Of a stretch of 64,000 bases of DNA, positions 1 to 8,029 are shown one piece after another; the first letter of the stretch is position 1; the number at the start of each line of letters is the position of its first letter. Location of the stretch: positions 248,001 to 312,000 of the forward strand of contig CAVUAU010000009.1 in assembly GCA_963739625.1 (NCBI GenBank), in the 5' to 3' direction. Position numbers and translations under genes: made by a program. Under the pieces are notes generated by a model that was not told the DNA's origin, did not search any database, and worked only from the letters and a program-made list of their open reading frames with translations. The DNA comes from Salinimicrobium sp963739625. GTDB lineage: Bacteria; Bacteroidota; Bacteroidia; Flavobacteriales; Flavobacteriaceae.

Positions 1-1341
1 GCCCTGGAAAACAATATTTCTATTAAACAGTCTCAACTCGATGTTGAACTTTCAGATACCCAAATTTCAGATGCAATAGGGAATCTACTGCCCGGGGTGA
101 ATGCCTCTGCATCCAATTCCTGGAACACGGGACTTACACAAAACGTTACTACAGGGATCCTTCAGGCCCAAACAACCCGAAACTTTTCCGCAGGAGTGAC
201 CGCGAGTGTGATGCTTTTTGACGGACTGAGAAACGTGAAACAACTGCAGCTGGCAAAAATGTCAAAATTGGCCAGCCAGTATTCCCTCGAAAAAATGAAA
301 GACGATATTGCCCTTTTTGTGGCCAATGCATATCTCGAGGTGCTTTTCAATAAAGAAAATTACAAGGTGATCAAGGCGCAGCACGAGATCACTCTGCAAC
401 AGCTGGACAGGGTGCAGGAGCTGGTAGATGCCGGTTCTGTGCCGCAGGGAGATTTGCTGGAGATCAAAGCCAACGCGGCCAATGAGGAGCAGCGAATGAT
501 CGTGGCCGAGAACCAGATCAAGATATCGCTGGTCGCCCTGGCGCAGATCCTTCAGATAAAGGATTACGAAAATTTCGAAATTGCCGATCGCGAATATAAT
601 GTCTTCGGAAGTGAGATCATGGATATTCCTGTTTCTGAAGTCATTAACCAGGCAGAAGCCGAGCGTTACGAGGTGAAAGTGGCCGAAATGAACGAGCAAC
701 TGGCTCAAAAACAGGTGGAGATCTCAAAAGGATCGTATTATCCAACACTTGGCGCTTTCTTTAACTACAACACCAGGGAATCTGGGGCAGGGCGAATTGT
801 CGCCGCCGGTCTTGATCCAAATGAACCTTACCGCCAGATAGGTTTTGTAGAAGAAACAGAGCAGGCGGTCGTCACGCCAAACATGACTTCGGAAGTTGGA
901 AGTCCCCTGCCGTTCTTTGAACAGCTGGAACTCAACGACGGGATCTCTTACGGGATTCAGCTTAACGTTCCCATCTTTAACGGTTTTGCTACCCGCAATG
1001 CCGTAAAGAGAAGTGAGATTGACGTGCGCCGTGCCGAGTATCAGTTAGAACAAACCAAATTAGATCTTGAAGCCAATGTTTATCAGGCTTACACAGATGC
1101 CAGAGGCGCTTTGAAAGCCTATGAAGCTGCGCTGGTGGCACTTGATGCACAACTGCTGGCTTACGATTACGCCTCAGAGAGATATGATGTGGGAATGGCC
1201 AATGCGCTGGATTTCAGCCAGGCCAAATTTAACCTGGAAAATGCACAAAGCGAGGTGGTACGCACCAAGTACGACTATATCTTTAAATTAAAAGTTCTGG
1301 AACTTTATTTTGGAGTGCCTACATCAGATCTTAAATTCTAA
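1..1341 (+). CDS. TolC-family outer membrane efflux protein (5' end missing)
   Basis: The reading frame is open from base 1, so the start lies outside the window. In-frame residues upstream of the first possible GTG (position 97) already look like TolC (ALENNISIKQSQLDVEL), so that GTG is not the true start. TolC proteins are trimeric outer-membrane channels with a periplasmic alpha-helical barrel. Here long amphipathic helices rich in Ala, Gln and Glu alternate with short strands in two similar halves, as the family requires. It lies 3 bp upstream of a membrane-fusion protein gene, so the two form an efflux or type I-like export pair. The substrate cannot be read from the sequence. Confidence 0.9.
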   Translation, partial: ALENNISIKQSQLDVELSDTQISDAIGNLLPGVNASASNSWNTGLTQNVTTGILQAQTTRNFSAGVTASVMLFDGLRNVKQLQLAKMSKLASQYSLEKMKDDIALFVANAYLEVLFNKENYKVIKAQHEITLQQLDRVQELVDAGSVPQGDLLEIKANAANEEQRMIVAENQIKISLVALAQILQIKDYENFEIADREYNVFGSEIMDIPVSEVINQAEAERYEVKVAEMNEQLAQKQVEISKGSYYPTLGAFFNYNTRESGAGRIVAAGLDPNEPYRQIGFVEETEQAVVTPNMTSEVGSPLPFFEQLELNDGISYGIQLNVPIFNGFATRNAVKRSEIDVRRAEYQLEQTKLDLEANVYQAYTDARGALKAYEAALVALDAQLLAYDYASERYDVGMANALDFSQAKFNLENAQSEVVRTKYDYIFKLKVLELYFGVPTSDLKF

Positions 1342-1344
1342 ACA

Positions 1345-2619
1345 ATGAAGAAAAAAACACTTTACATAATTATTGGAATTGCCATTGTATTTATCGCCCT
1401 GCTTATTATTGGGAAAAAGGCCGGCTGGTTTGGAAAAACAGGGAATTTTAAAGAAGTTGAGATCACAGAAGTTGAACGAACAGATATCGTGGAGAAAGTT
1501 TCGGCTACGGGGAAAATTCAGCCCGAAGTAGAGGTGAAACTATCTTCGGAAGTTTCCGGAGAGATCATTGAGCTACCTATCGTAGAGGGGCAGCAAGTTG
1601 AAAAAGGAGATCTTTTGGTGCGTGTTAATCCTGAACTTTACCAGTCAAGCCTCGAGCGTTCCCGTGCCGGATTACAGAACATTCGTGCAGGTTTAGCCCA
1701 GGCAGAAGCCAGCCTTAAAGAGGCACAATCAAATTACGACAGAAATAAGAGATTATTTGAAAAAGGCATAATCTCTAAGGCCGAATGGGATAAAATTGTT
1801 TCTTCTTACGAGGTTGCACAAGCCAACCGTCAATCCGCTTTTTATAATGTTAAAAGCGCAGAAGCAAGTGTAAATGAAGCAACAGAGAATCTTGGTCGCA
1901 CAAATATCTACGCGCCAATGTCGGGTACCATTTCTTCCTTAAGTGCCGAACTTGGAGAAAGAGTCGTGGGAACCCAACAAATGGCCGGGACAGAGATCCT
2001 TCGTGTTGCCGATCTTGGTGATATGGAAGTGGAAGTTGATGTCAACGAAAATGATATTGTGAAGGTGGCCATTGGAGATTCAACAATAGTTGAGGTTGAC
2101 GCCTACTTGAAACAACAGTTTAAAGGAATAGTGACCGAAATTTCTAATTCGGCAAATTCTGCTTTGACGGCAGATCAGGTGACGAATTTTAAGGTGAAAG
2201 TTCGTATTTTAGAGGAGTCATATGAGCACCTTTTAGAGGGAAAACCTGAAAATTACAGTCCTTTCCGTCCGGGTATGACGGCTACTGTTGACATCATCAC
2301 CAATAAGAAGAAAGATGTTATCGCGGTGCCAATAAGTTCTATCGTGGTTACTGCAGACACTGCGGTGGCGAAAAAGAAGGATATGGATAAGTCACAGCTT
2401 TCAGATAAAAAATTTGAAACAGTTTTTGTGAAAGAAGGCGATGAGGCGAAACGTCGGGTGGTGAAAACCGGGATTCAGGATGATGCCCGTATAGAGGTAA
2501 TCACAGGCCTTGAGGTAGGTGAAGAAGTGATCACCGGCCCTTACAACACCGTAACAAAGGTTTTAAAACCGGGAGATAAGATCGAGGTAACTGAAAAAGA
2601 AAATTTGAAAGAAGATTAA
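1345..2619 (+). CDS. Periplasmic adaptor (HlyD/MacA-like membrane fusion protein)
   Basis: This 424-residue protein has one N-terminal membrane anchor (about residues 5-25). A lipoyl-like half-motif follows (VSATGKIQPEVEVKLSSEVSG, residues 53 onward), then a coiled-coil hairpin (about 100-185) and beta-barrel domains. This is the standard architecture of adaptors linking an inner-membrane pump to TolC. The ATG is 3 bp after the upstream TolC stop, and the next gene begins 1 bp after this stop, so the three genes are co-transcribed. No MacB or RND pump gene follows, so the inner-membrane partner is encoded elsewhere or upstream of the window. A MacA-like role is likely; the transported compound is unknown. 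Confidence 0.9.
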   Translation: MKKKTLYIIIGIAIVFIALLIIGKKAGWFGKTGNFKEVEITEVERTDIVEKVSATGKIQPEVEVKLSSEVSGEIIELPIVEGQQVEKGDLLVRVNPELYQSSLERSRAGLQNIRAGLAQAEASLKEAQSNYDRNKRLFEKGIISKAEWDKIVSSYEVAQANRQSAFYNVKSAEASVNEATENLGRTNIYAPMSGTISSLSAELGERVVGTQQMAGTEILRVADLGDMEVEVDVNENDIVKVAIGDSTIVEVDAYLKQQFKGIVTEISNSANSALTADQVTNFKVKVRILEESYEHLLEGKPENYSPFRPGMTATVDIITNKKKDVIAVPISSIVVTADTAVAKKKDMDKSQLSDKKFETVFVKEGDEAKRRVVKTGIQDDARIEVITGLEVGEEVITGPYNTVTKVLKPGDKIEVTEKENLKED

Positions 2620-2620
2620 A

Positions 2621-3284
2621 TTGGGTTTGATTTTATGCATTGAAACGGCTACGACCAACTGTTCGGTAGCTTTGGGGAAAGAAGGAAAATTGCTGGCCCT
2701 CAAGGAGGATAACGGCAGGAACTATTCACATGCCGAGAGGCTTCACCTGTTCATTCGAAGAGATCCTGAAGGAGAATGCCTTAAAAGGATCAGATCTTTC
2801 GGCGATTGCCGTGAGTAAAGGTCCCGGCTCCTATACCGGGTTGAGAATAGGGGTTTCGGCTGCAAAAGGGCTGTGTTTCTCGCTTGATATTCCATTAATC
2901 GCTATTCCTACCCTGGAGTCGCTCGCGCAGCAGGTGAAAGAGGAGGAAGGGGACTGCATTATTCCGCTTTTGGATGCCCGAAGAATGGAAGTTTACACCG
3001 CCGGCTTTACAGCTGCCAAAAATGCCCTTTTTGACACCCGTGCAGAGATCCTTGATGAAAACTCCTTTTCTGAATATCTGAAAAAAGGAAGAGTAACTTT
3101 TATAGGTAACGGGGTAGAAAAGTTCAGCAAGATATGCAGCCATGAAAATGCTGTTTTTAAACCTGAAGCTTTACCTTCTGCCCGGGAAATGGTAAGACTG
3201 GCGGAAGAGAAGTTCCAAAAAGGCCTTTTTGAAGACGTAGCTTATTTCGAGCCTTATTACCTCAAAGATTTTCAAGCCGGATAG
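2621..3284 (+). CDS. tsaB: tRNA threonylcarbamoyladenosine synthesis protein TsaB, frameshifted
   Basis: TsaB is the inactive ASKHA-fold partner of TsaD in making t6A on ANN-decoding tRNAs in the cytoplasm. The start is a TTG one base after the upstream stop, giving MGLILCIETATTNCSVALG, a typical TsaB N-terminus. The frame then breaks: it reads ...HAERLHLFI and continues correctly only one base later as EEILKENALKGSDLSAIAVS. Removing the C at 2756 (the junction of ATT and GAA) restores one 221-codon frame including SKGPGSYTGLRIGVS. The extra base is not in a homopolymer. Because the t6A pathway is usually essential and both halves are well conserved, a sequence error is more likely than a true pseudogene. 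Confidence 0.88.
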
Positions 3285-3348
3285 AATTCTCCTGTGACCG
3301 CAGGACGATTTTTCTTTGCGGGTGACAACATATTAGTGAAGAAGAATA

Positions 3349-3380
3349 AAAAAAGCTGAAGGAGATCCTTCAGCTTTTTT
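3349..3380. terminator. Bidirectional intrinsic terminator
   Basis: A near-perfect palindrome (AAAAAAGCTGAAGGA, 2-nt loop, complementary arm) has A and T runs on both sides. It lies between convergent tsaB (+) and mscS (-) and can end transcription from both. Confidence 0.85.
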
Positions 3381-3408
3381 ATTTTTAAAAATTATCAAAG
3401 CCCAATGC

Positions 3409-4254
3409 TCACTGCTCAACAGGGCCCTTGCTGTGGTTAAAGAAATGCACATCGCGCTGGGGGAAAGGAATGGAAATTCCGGCAGCTTCCAGTCTCCTCT
3501 TGGCTTCTTCAATGGTATACCAGTGACGGTCCCAGAAAACCTCATTATTGGCCCAGAAGCGCACAGAAAGGTTTACCGCGCTATCGGCCAGTTCGGTTAC
3601 AACAACTGCCGGTGCCGGGTCTTCCAGTATATCTTCCTGCTCCTGCAGCAGTTGCAGCAGGACCTCTTTGGCCACCTTGATATTACTGTCATATGAGATG
3701 CCTATGGTAATGGCATCTCTCCTGGTGTTTTCTCCGGAATAATTGACAACATTGGAGTTGGAAAGTTCCCCATTTGGAATCACTGCCAGTTGATTTCCGA
3801 AGGTATTTAATTTGGTATAGAACATGGAAATGTCCTTAACACTGCCCGAGATCCCGTTTACTTCTATCCAGTCACCCAGTTTGAACGGCTTTAGAGCGAT
3901 AATAAGCACACCTCCCGCGAAATTGGAAAGGGAACCCTGCAGTGCAAGGCCAACTGCAAGACCGGCAGCTCCAAGTACTGCAATGAAAGAGGTGGTTTCT
4001 ATGCCCAGCATACCTACCACACTAACCAGAAGTAAAATGATGAGGCCCCAGTTTGCCAGGGTAGCTACAAATTTGGTAAGGGCAGGATCCTGTCCTCTTT
4101 TTTCAAATAATTTTTTTAGATACTTCACGAAGAATTTGATCGCCCACCAGCCAATGACCAGCCAGAGAATGGCTCCCAAAAGATCGGGTAGAAAGGCCAC
4201 AAAGGCTGCGGCGTATTCTTGTGTAATATCTTTAATGTTGTCTATTTCGTTCAT
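3409..4254 (-). CDS. Small-conductance mechanosensitive channel, MscS family
   Basis: MscS channels open under membrane tension to release solutes during hypo-osmotic shock. The 281-residue protein has three predicted membrane segments. The third is the Gly/Ala-rich pore helix (GAAGLAVGLALQGSLSNFAG), and the conserved beta domain starts at GDWIEV; this is the compact E. coli MscS size. An upstream in-frame ATG would add MHQNSR; I chose the internal ATG at 4254 because it gives the usual short N-terminus (MNEIDNIKDITQEY). The gene is convergent with tsaB and shares its terminator. Confidence 0.92.
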   Translation of the reverse strand: MNEIDNIKDITQEYAAAFVAFLPDLLGAILWLVIGWWAIKFFVKYLKKLFEKRGQDPALTKFVATLANWGLIILLLVSVVGMLGIETTSFIAVLGAAGLAVGLALQGSLSNFAGGVLIIALKPFKLGDWIEVNGISGSVKDISMFYTKLNTFGNQLAVIPNGELSNSNVVNYSGENTRRDAITIGISYDSNIKVAKEVLLQLLQEQEDILEDPAPAVVVTELADSAVNLSVRFWANNEVFWDRHWYTIEEAKRRLEAAGISIPFPQRDVHFFNHSKGPVEQ

Positions 4255-4368
4255 TCGGGAATTTTGGTGCAAAGTTGCAAGTTTAACATTTTCTTATTCT
4301 ATAAATAATGTTAAAAGAGATTATGAAGTTGGTCTCTGTCTATAGTACCGGCCGAGGCTGTAATGAAA

Positions 4369-4391
4369 AAAGCTTCCGGGGAGGAAGCTTT
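4369..4391. terminator. Intrinsic terminator downstream of dodecin
   Basis: AAAGCTTCC, a 5-nt loop and GGAAGCTTT form a 9-bp stem. It is flanked by an A run on the left and TTTAATTTTTTTT on the right, and lies 25 bp past the dodecin stop. Confidence 0.75.
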
Positions 4392-4415
4392 AATTTTTTT
4401 TTCGTGCCGTTGTTT

Positions 4416-4619
4416 TTAGACGTTCACTTCGAATGTGATCTTTACAATGACCCGGTAATCTGTGATGTTGTCTCCAGAGACATTTGCCGTTTGATCTTTC
4501 ACGTATACAGAACGGATGTTCTTGACAGATTTAGATGCATCTTTAACTGCATTCTTAACGGCCTGTTCCCAGCTTTGGTCAGAATTTGACATTACTTCAA
4601 TAACTTTCATTGTAGCCAT
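4416..4619 (-). CDS. Dodecin family flavin-binding protein
   Basis: This 67-residue protein matches the dodecin length (65-70) and pattern: MKVIEVMSNSDQSWEQAVKNA at the start, a central helix (VKDASKSVKNIRSVYVKDQ) and a final strand (DYRVIVKITFEVNV). Dodecins form hollow dodecamers that bind riboflavin or FMN and buffer free flavin. The gene stands alone with its own terminator. A second methionine (MKVIEV) three codons in could be the real start. Confidence 0.9.
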   Translation of the reverse strand: MATMKVIEVMSNSDQSWEQAVKNAVKDASKSVKNIRSVYVKDQTANVSGDNITDYRVIVKITFEVNV

Positions 4620-4723
4620 AATTGATATTTTTTTGGTTAATATTATGTTTTAACTAGTTGAATATCAATTTACAAAATCAAAAATGAGGCAAGTGGCAAA
4701 TCTTTGTTAAACCTAAGCAAAGA

Positions 4724-4763
4724 AAAAGGCTGAAACCTTCATTTTTCAGAACGTTTCAGCCTT
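4724..4763 (-). terminator. Intrinsic terminator of the Nfu gene
   Basis: AAGGCTGAAAC (4726-4736) pairs with GTTTCAGCCTT (4753-4763). Read on the minus strand, the stem is followed by a T run, just after the Nfu stop. Confidence 0.75.
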
Positions 4764-4786
4764 AGAAATTTTTCTTCCGAAGAAAT

Positions 4787-5695
4787 TTACCCGTTGATGG
4801 CTTCCACCTTTTCAACCTTATTTGGAAGCATTTCTTTCAGCATGTTTTCTATCCCGTTTTTAAGAGTGAAAGTGGAAGAGGGGCAACCGCTACAGGCTCC
4901 CTGCAGTATTACCTTTACAGTCTTGTCCTGTTCACTGTAAGATTCAAAAAGGATATTTCCGCCGTCGCTTGCCACAGCAGGTTTTACATACTCCTCAAGG
5001 ATCGCAACAATTTCTGAAGAGATAGCATCTAGCTTTACCGGTTCAATCTTTTGCTCTTCTGACTGTTCTTCCCTGGCAGGGGCAACGTTTTCTTCAGAAA
5101 CGACCTCTTTACCCTGCTCAAGATACTCCCTTACGAATTCCCGAAGCTCCATGGTGATATCTTCCCATTCGGCGATATCGTACTTCGTAATAGAAATGTA
5201 ATTCTCATCAAGAAAAACCTCTTTTACAAAAGGAAAATGAAAAAGCGCTTTTGCAAGAGGGGCATTTTTTGCCTCATCGATGTTTTTGAACTCCACAGTT
5301 TGAAGTACCAGCTTTTTGTTGGAAACAAACTTTTGGACAGATGGGTTTGGGGTACTTTCGGCATAAACGGTGACCGGCATTTTTTTGCCCGGCTCTTCTT
5401 GAGCCGTGACTACCTGGCCTCCTTCATTCAGGAAATTTTCAATTTGTTCGGCTACCTCGTTCTGGATGTCCTTCCAGTGTACGATGTTGTACTTTTCAAG
5501 GGCGACAAAATTCTGGGCGATATATACCGTCTTCACAAACGGAAGGTGGAAGAGCTGCTGGGCAAGGGGAGACCTCGCGGCTTCCTCAATGTTATGAAAT
5601 TCGAAGGTTTCATGCTGGGTGAGAAACTTATTTGCTTCAAATTTTACTATCGTGGGCCTGTTGGTAGGCTGTATATTTATATGGAATTGCTTCAT
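4787..5695 (-). CDS. NifU/Nfu-type Fe-S scaffold with duplicated N-domain
   Basis: Nfu proteins hold and deliver [4Fe-4S] clusters to target enzymes. The 302-residue product has two tandem Nfu N-terminal domains: about residues 5-95 with YIAQNFVALEKYNIVHWKDI, and about 108-200 with VFLDENYISITKYDIAEWEDI. A charged Glu/Gln linker (about 200-222) leads to the C-terminal NifU domain with the cluster-binding CxxC (GACSGCPSSTFTLKNG, about residues 265-280). Standard Nfu proteins have one N-domain; the duplicated form is, from memory, common in Bacteroidota. The gene is monocistronic, with its own terminator. Confidence 0.92.
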   Translation of the reverse strand: MKQFHINIQPTNRPTIVKFEANKFLTQHETFEFHNIEEAARSPLAQQLFHLPFVKTVYIAQNFVALEKYNIVHWKDIQNEVAEQIENFLNEGGQVVTAQEEPGKKMPVTVYAESTPNPSVQKFVSNKKLVLQTVEFKNIDEAKNAPLAKALFHFPFVKEVFLDENYISITKYDIAEWEDITMELREFVREYLEQGKEVVSEENVAPAREEQSEEQKIEPVKLDAISSEIVAILEEYVKPAVASDGGNILFESYSEQDKTVKVILQGACSGCPSSTFTLKNGIENMLKEMLPNKVEKVEAING

Positions 5696-5765
5696 ACTAA
5701 AATTTTTGCAAAATTACTAAATCCCGATCTTTTATGACCAATATTTAGAATCATTCTTTTAGAAG

Positions 5766-6551
5766 TTAAAATTCCAGACGGGAAACCTCAAAGTCGTTTG
5801 GCTGGGGCAGGATCTGCGAGAGTACGTCAAGATCACCATTTGTGAAGAATTCGGGAGGCTGCTGCGGGGATTCGGCGAGTAGGTTGAGGCTTTGAAGAAC
5901 GACCTTTGTTTGCCGGGCAACTGCTCTTCCCGAGTCGATGATCTCAACATGTTTCGGCAGGATCTTTTGGAGAACGGGGATGAGGTAAGGATAATGGCTG
6001 CAGCCCAGCACCAGGTGATCTATTCCTGCATTGAGCATGGGCTCCAGCAGGTCCCTCAACATATTTTCTACTTCTACAGTATCTTTTTTCCCTTTTTCGA
6101 TCTCCTGCACCAAACCTTTACCAACCACTTCTATTACCCTGATATCTTTAGAATACAAATCTGAAGTGCGGGCGAAAAGGGCACTGGAAAGCGTGCCTTT
6201 TGTCGCAAGAATGCCTATACAGCCGCTTTTGGTTTGAAGGGCAGCCGGTTTTATGGCGGGTTCAATTCCAATGAACGGAATATTGTAAGAAGACCTTAGC
6301 TTCTGGATGGCGTTAGTGGTAGCGGTATTGCACGCGACCACAATGATCTTGGCGCCCATTTGAAGCAGCTTTTCGGTGTTCTTGATACTTAGCTGTACGA
6401 TTTCCCCGGGAGGTCGTTCTCCATAGGGTGCGTTTGCGCTATCTGCGAGGTAAATTGTGTGTTCCCACGGCAAGAGCTGGTGGATCTCTTTCCAAATGGA
6501 AGTTCCTCCAACTCCCGAATCAAAAATACCTATGGGACTGTCTTTGCTCAT
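5766..6551 (-). CDS. murI: Glutamate racemase
   Basis: MurI interconverts L- and D-glutamate and supplies D-Glu for peptidoglycan. The 261-residue protein starts MSKDSPIGIFDSGVGGTSI, the family signature. It has both catalytic cysteines, in VVACNTATTNA (about residue 76) and VLGCSHYPYLIP (about residue 185), and the LADSANAPYGERP substrate loop. It is the last gene of the leftward envelope cluster. A terminator separates it from the Skp-like genes, so it probably has its own promoter. Confidence 0.96.
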   Translation of the reverse strand: MSKDSPIGIFDSGVGGTSIWKEIHQLLPWEHTIYLADSANAPYGERPPGEIVQLSIKNTEKLLQMGAKIIVVACNTATTNAIQKLRSSYNIPFIGIEPAIKPAALQTKSGCIGILATKGTLSSALFARTSDLYSKDIRVIEVVGKGLVQEIEKGKKDTVEVENMLRDLLEPMLNAGIDHLVLGCSHYPYLIPVLQKILPKHVEIIDSGRAVARQTKVVLQSLNLLAESPQQPPEFFTNGDLDVLSQILPQPNDFEVSRLEF

Positions 6552-6565
6552 GCCTGTAAAAATAA

Positions 6566-6594
6566 AAAACTGCGCACCATTGGTACGCAGTTTT
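6566..6594 (-). terminator. Intrinsic terminator after the Skp-like gene
   Basis: AAAACTGCG and CGCAGTTTT arms enclose a further short ACCA/TGGT pairing with one mismatch. A T run follows on the minus strand. It lies between murI and the upstream OmpH/Skp gene. Confidence 0.75.
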
Positions 6595-6618
6595 AAAAAA
6601 TGTTTTTTGAGAGTCTTC

Positions 6619-7128
6619 TTAGATTCCCAACTCCTTTTTCACATCGGGCATAAGGTCATAACCATCGGCCATGATCACACCTGTTCCTGTAGTTGAGTCA
6701 AGAACGTAATCAAATCCTTTTGCACGGGCTACTTTTTGAATGGTAGTACGGGCTTTTTCCAGAACCGGTTTCAATAGTTCCATCTCTTTCTTTTGCAGTT
6801 CCTGCATTGCATTTTGACGGTATTCACCAATAGTTCTTTGAGTCTGCTGAAGTTCTCCCGCTCTTTTAGCGTTTTCTTCATCAGTTTTGGTTTGAGCTTC
6901 AGACTCGTATCTTTTCATAGTATTCTGTGCTTCTGTAACCATATCCTTTATCTCAGTATCGTAGGTCTTCTGCAATTTATCCAACTGGTTCATAGCTGTC
7001 TTGTAGGATGGCATTTGCTCGATAAGCTCCTGCGTTGCAATATGAGCGACTTTTGTTTGCGCGCTGGCAAAAGAAGTTGCTCCCAAAACTAAGGCTACAG
7101 CTATTAAAAGGGTCTTGAATTGTTTCAT
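6619..7128 (-). CDS. OmpH/Skp-family periplasmic chaperone
   Basis: Skp chaperones hold unfolded outer-membrane proteins in the periplasm. The 169-residue protein has a Sec signal peptide (MKQFKTLLIAVALVLGATSFASAQ). A short beta strand (KVAHIATQELIEQMP) precedes a long Gln/Lys/Glu-rich helical hairpin (about residues 40-125) and the closing strand GFDYVLDSTTGTGVIMADG. This is the full Skp architecture. It follows a second, longer Skp-like gene and bamA in the same direction, matching the usual flavobacterial order. Confidence 0.93.
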   Translation of the reverse strand: MKQFKTLLIAVALVLGATSFASAQTKVAHIATQELIEQMPSYKTAMNQLDKLQKTYDTEIKDMVTEAQNTMKRYESEAQTKTDEENAKRAGELQQTQRTIGEYRQNAMQELQKKEMELLKPVLEKARTTIQKVARAKGFDYVLDSTTGTGVIMADGYDLMPDVKKELGI

Positions 7129-7190
7129 TGTTAAAGTGTTAATTGTTGATTTATGGATTCTTACTTGTTTACTTGTTTGCCCGCAGGCTC

Positions 7191-7994
7191 TTATTTATCT
7201 TCTTTTTCGTCTTCCCGTGCTTTTGCAATGGAATCTTTTTTTCTTTGTCGCTCTTTCAGGATCTCGGCTTTTCTTGCCTCATATTCCTGTTTCTTGGCAT
7301 TCCTTATAGAATCCCTTACGCGTTGTCGCTCTTTAATGAGTGCTTCCCGTTCATTTTTTCGCTGTTGTTGAAGTTGCTCCCTTTCGGTTACTTCTGCATC
7401 TTCCTCAACAGTTTTATCCTCGTCCCTAATCAACTCTCTCTTTTCCTGCCTTGACTCCAGCTGCTCCCTGTTAGAAGCCCTGGTGATCGATCTTAACACC
7501 TGGTCGCTTACATCAAGCCTGTCGGCCGCATAAAGCGTAATCACATCGGCAGACTTGTCAAATATAAGATCATATTTCCGGTTTTTTGCGATTTCCTGCA
7601 CCGCTACAAAAACCTGATCCTGGATTGGTTTTACCAGCTGTAATTTCTGCGTGATAAGGTCTCCATTTGGGCCAAATCTCTTTTGCTGATAATCAAGGAT
7701 CTTCTGCTCTTCAAAATTGATCTCGTCCTCACGCTCGTCTATCATCTCTGCTGTCAAAAGCGGCTTTTCATTCGCGAGATCCTGCTTCATCTTATCAATG
7801 CGCTTGAGCTCTGTCTCAATTTCTGTTTTCCACTGCTGCACTTTTTTTTCAAGCTGTGCATTTGCTTCCTGATATTCGGGTACATTCTCAAGAATGTACT
7901 CCATGTCAACATAACCAATTCTTACCGTTTGCTGTGCCTTCGCACCGAGAGCGGTAAGGAAAACAATTGCGAGGCTAAGAAATGATTTTTTCAT
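7191..7994 (-). CDS. OmpH/Skp-family chaperone with C-terminal charged extension
   Basis: This 267-residue Skp-like protein has a signal peptide (MKKSFLSLAIVFLTALGAKAQ), the strand VRIGYVDMEYILENVPEY and a long helical hairpin. Compared with a standard Skp of about 165 residues it has an extra C-terminal tail of roughly 85 residues, made almost entirely of Arg, Lys, Glu, Gln and Asp and predicted to be a long charged helix. It begins 35 bp after the bamA stop, so it is probably translated from the same transcript. Its role in supporting BamA substrates is inferred from family and position. Confidence 0.92.
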   Translation of the reverse strand: MKKSFLSLAIVFLTALGAKAQQTVRIGYVDMEYILENVPEYQEANAQLEKKVQQWKTEIETELKRIDKMKQDLANEKPLLTAEMIDEREDEINFEEQKILDYQQKRFGPNGDLITQKLQLVKPIQDQVFVAVQEIAKNRKYDLIFDKSADVITLYAADRLDVSDQVLRSITRASNREQLESRQEKRELIRDEDKTVEEDAEVTEREQLQQQRKNEREALIKERQRVRDSIRNAKKQEYEARKAEILKERQRKKDSIAKAREDEKEDK

Positions 7995-8029
7995 AACATA
8001 TCTGGATTATAGAAAATACCGTGCCAAAA

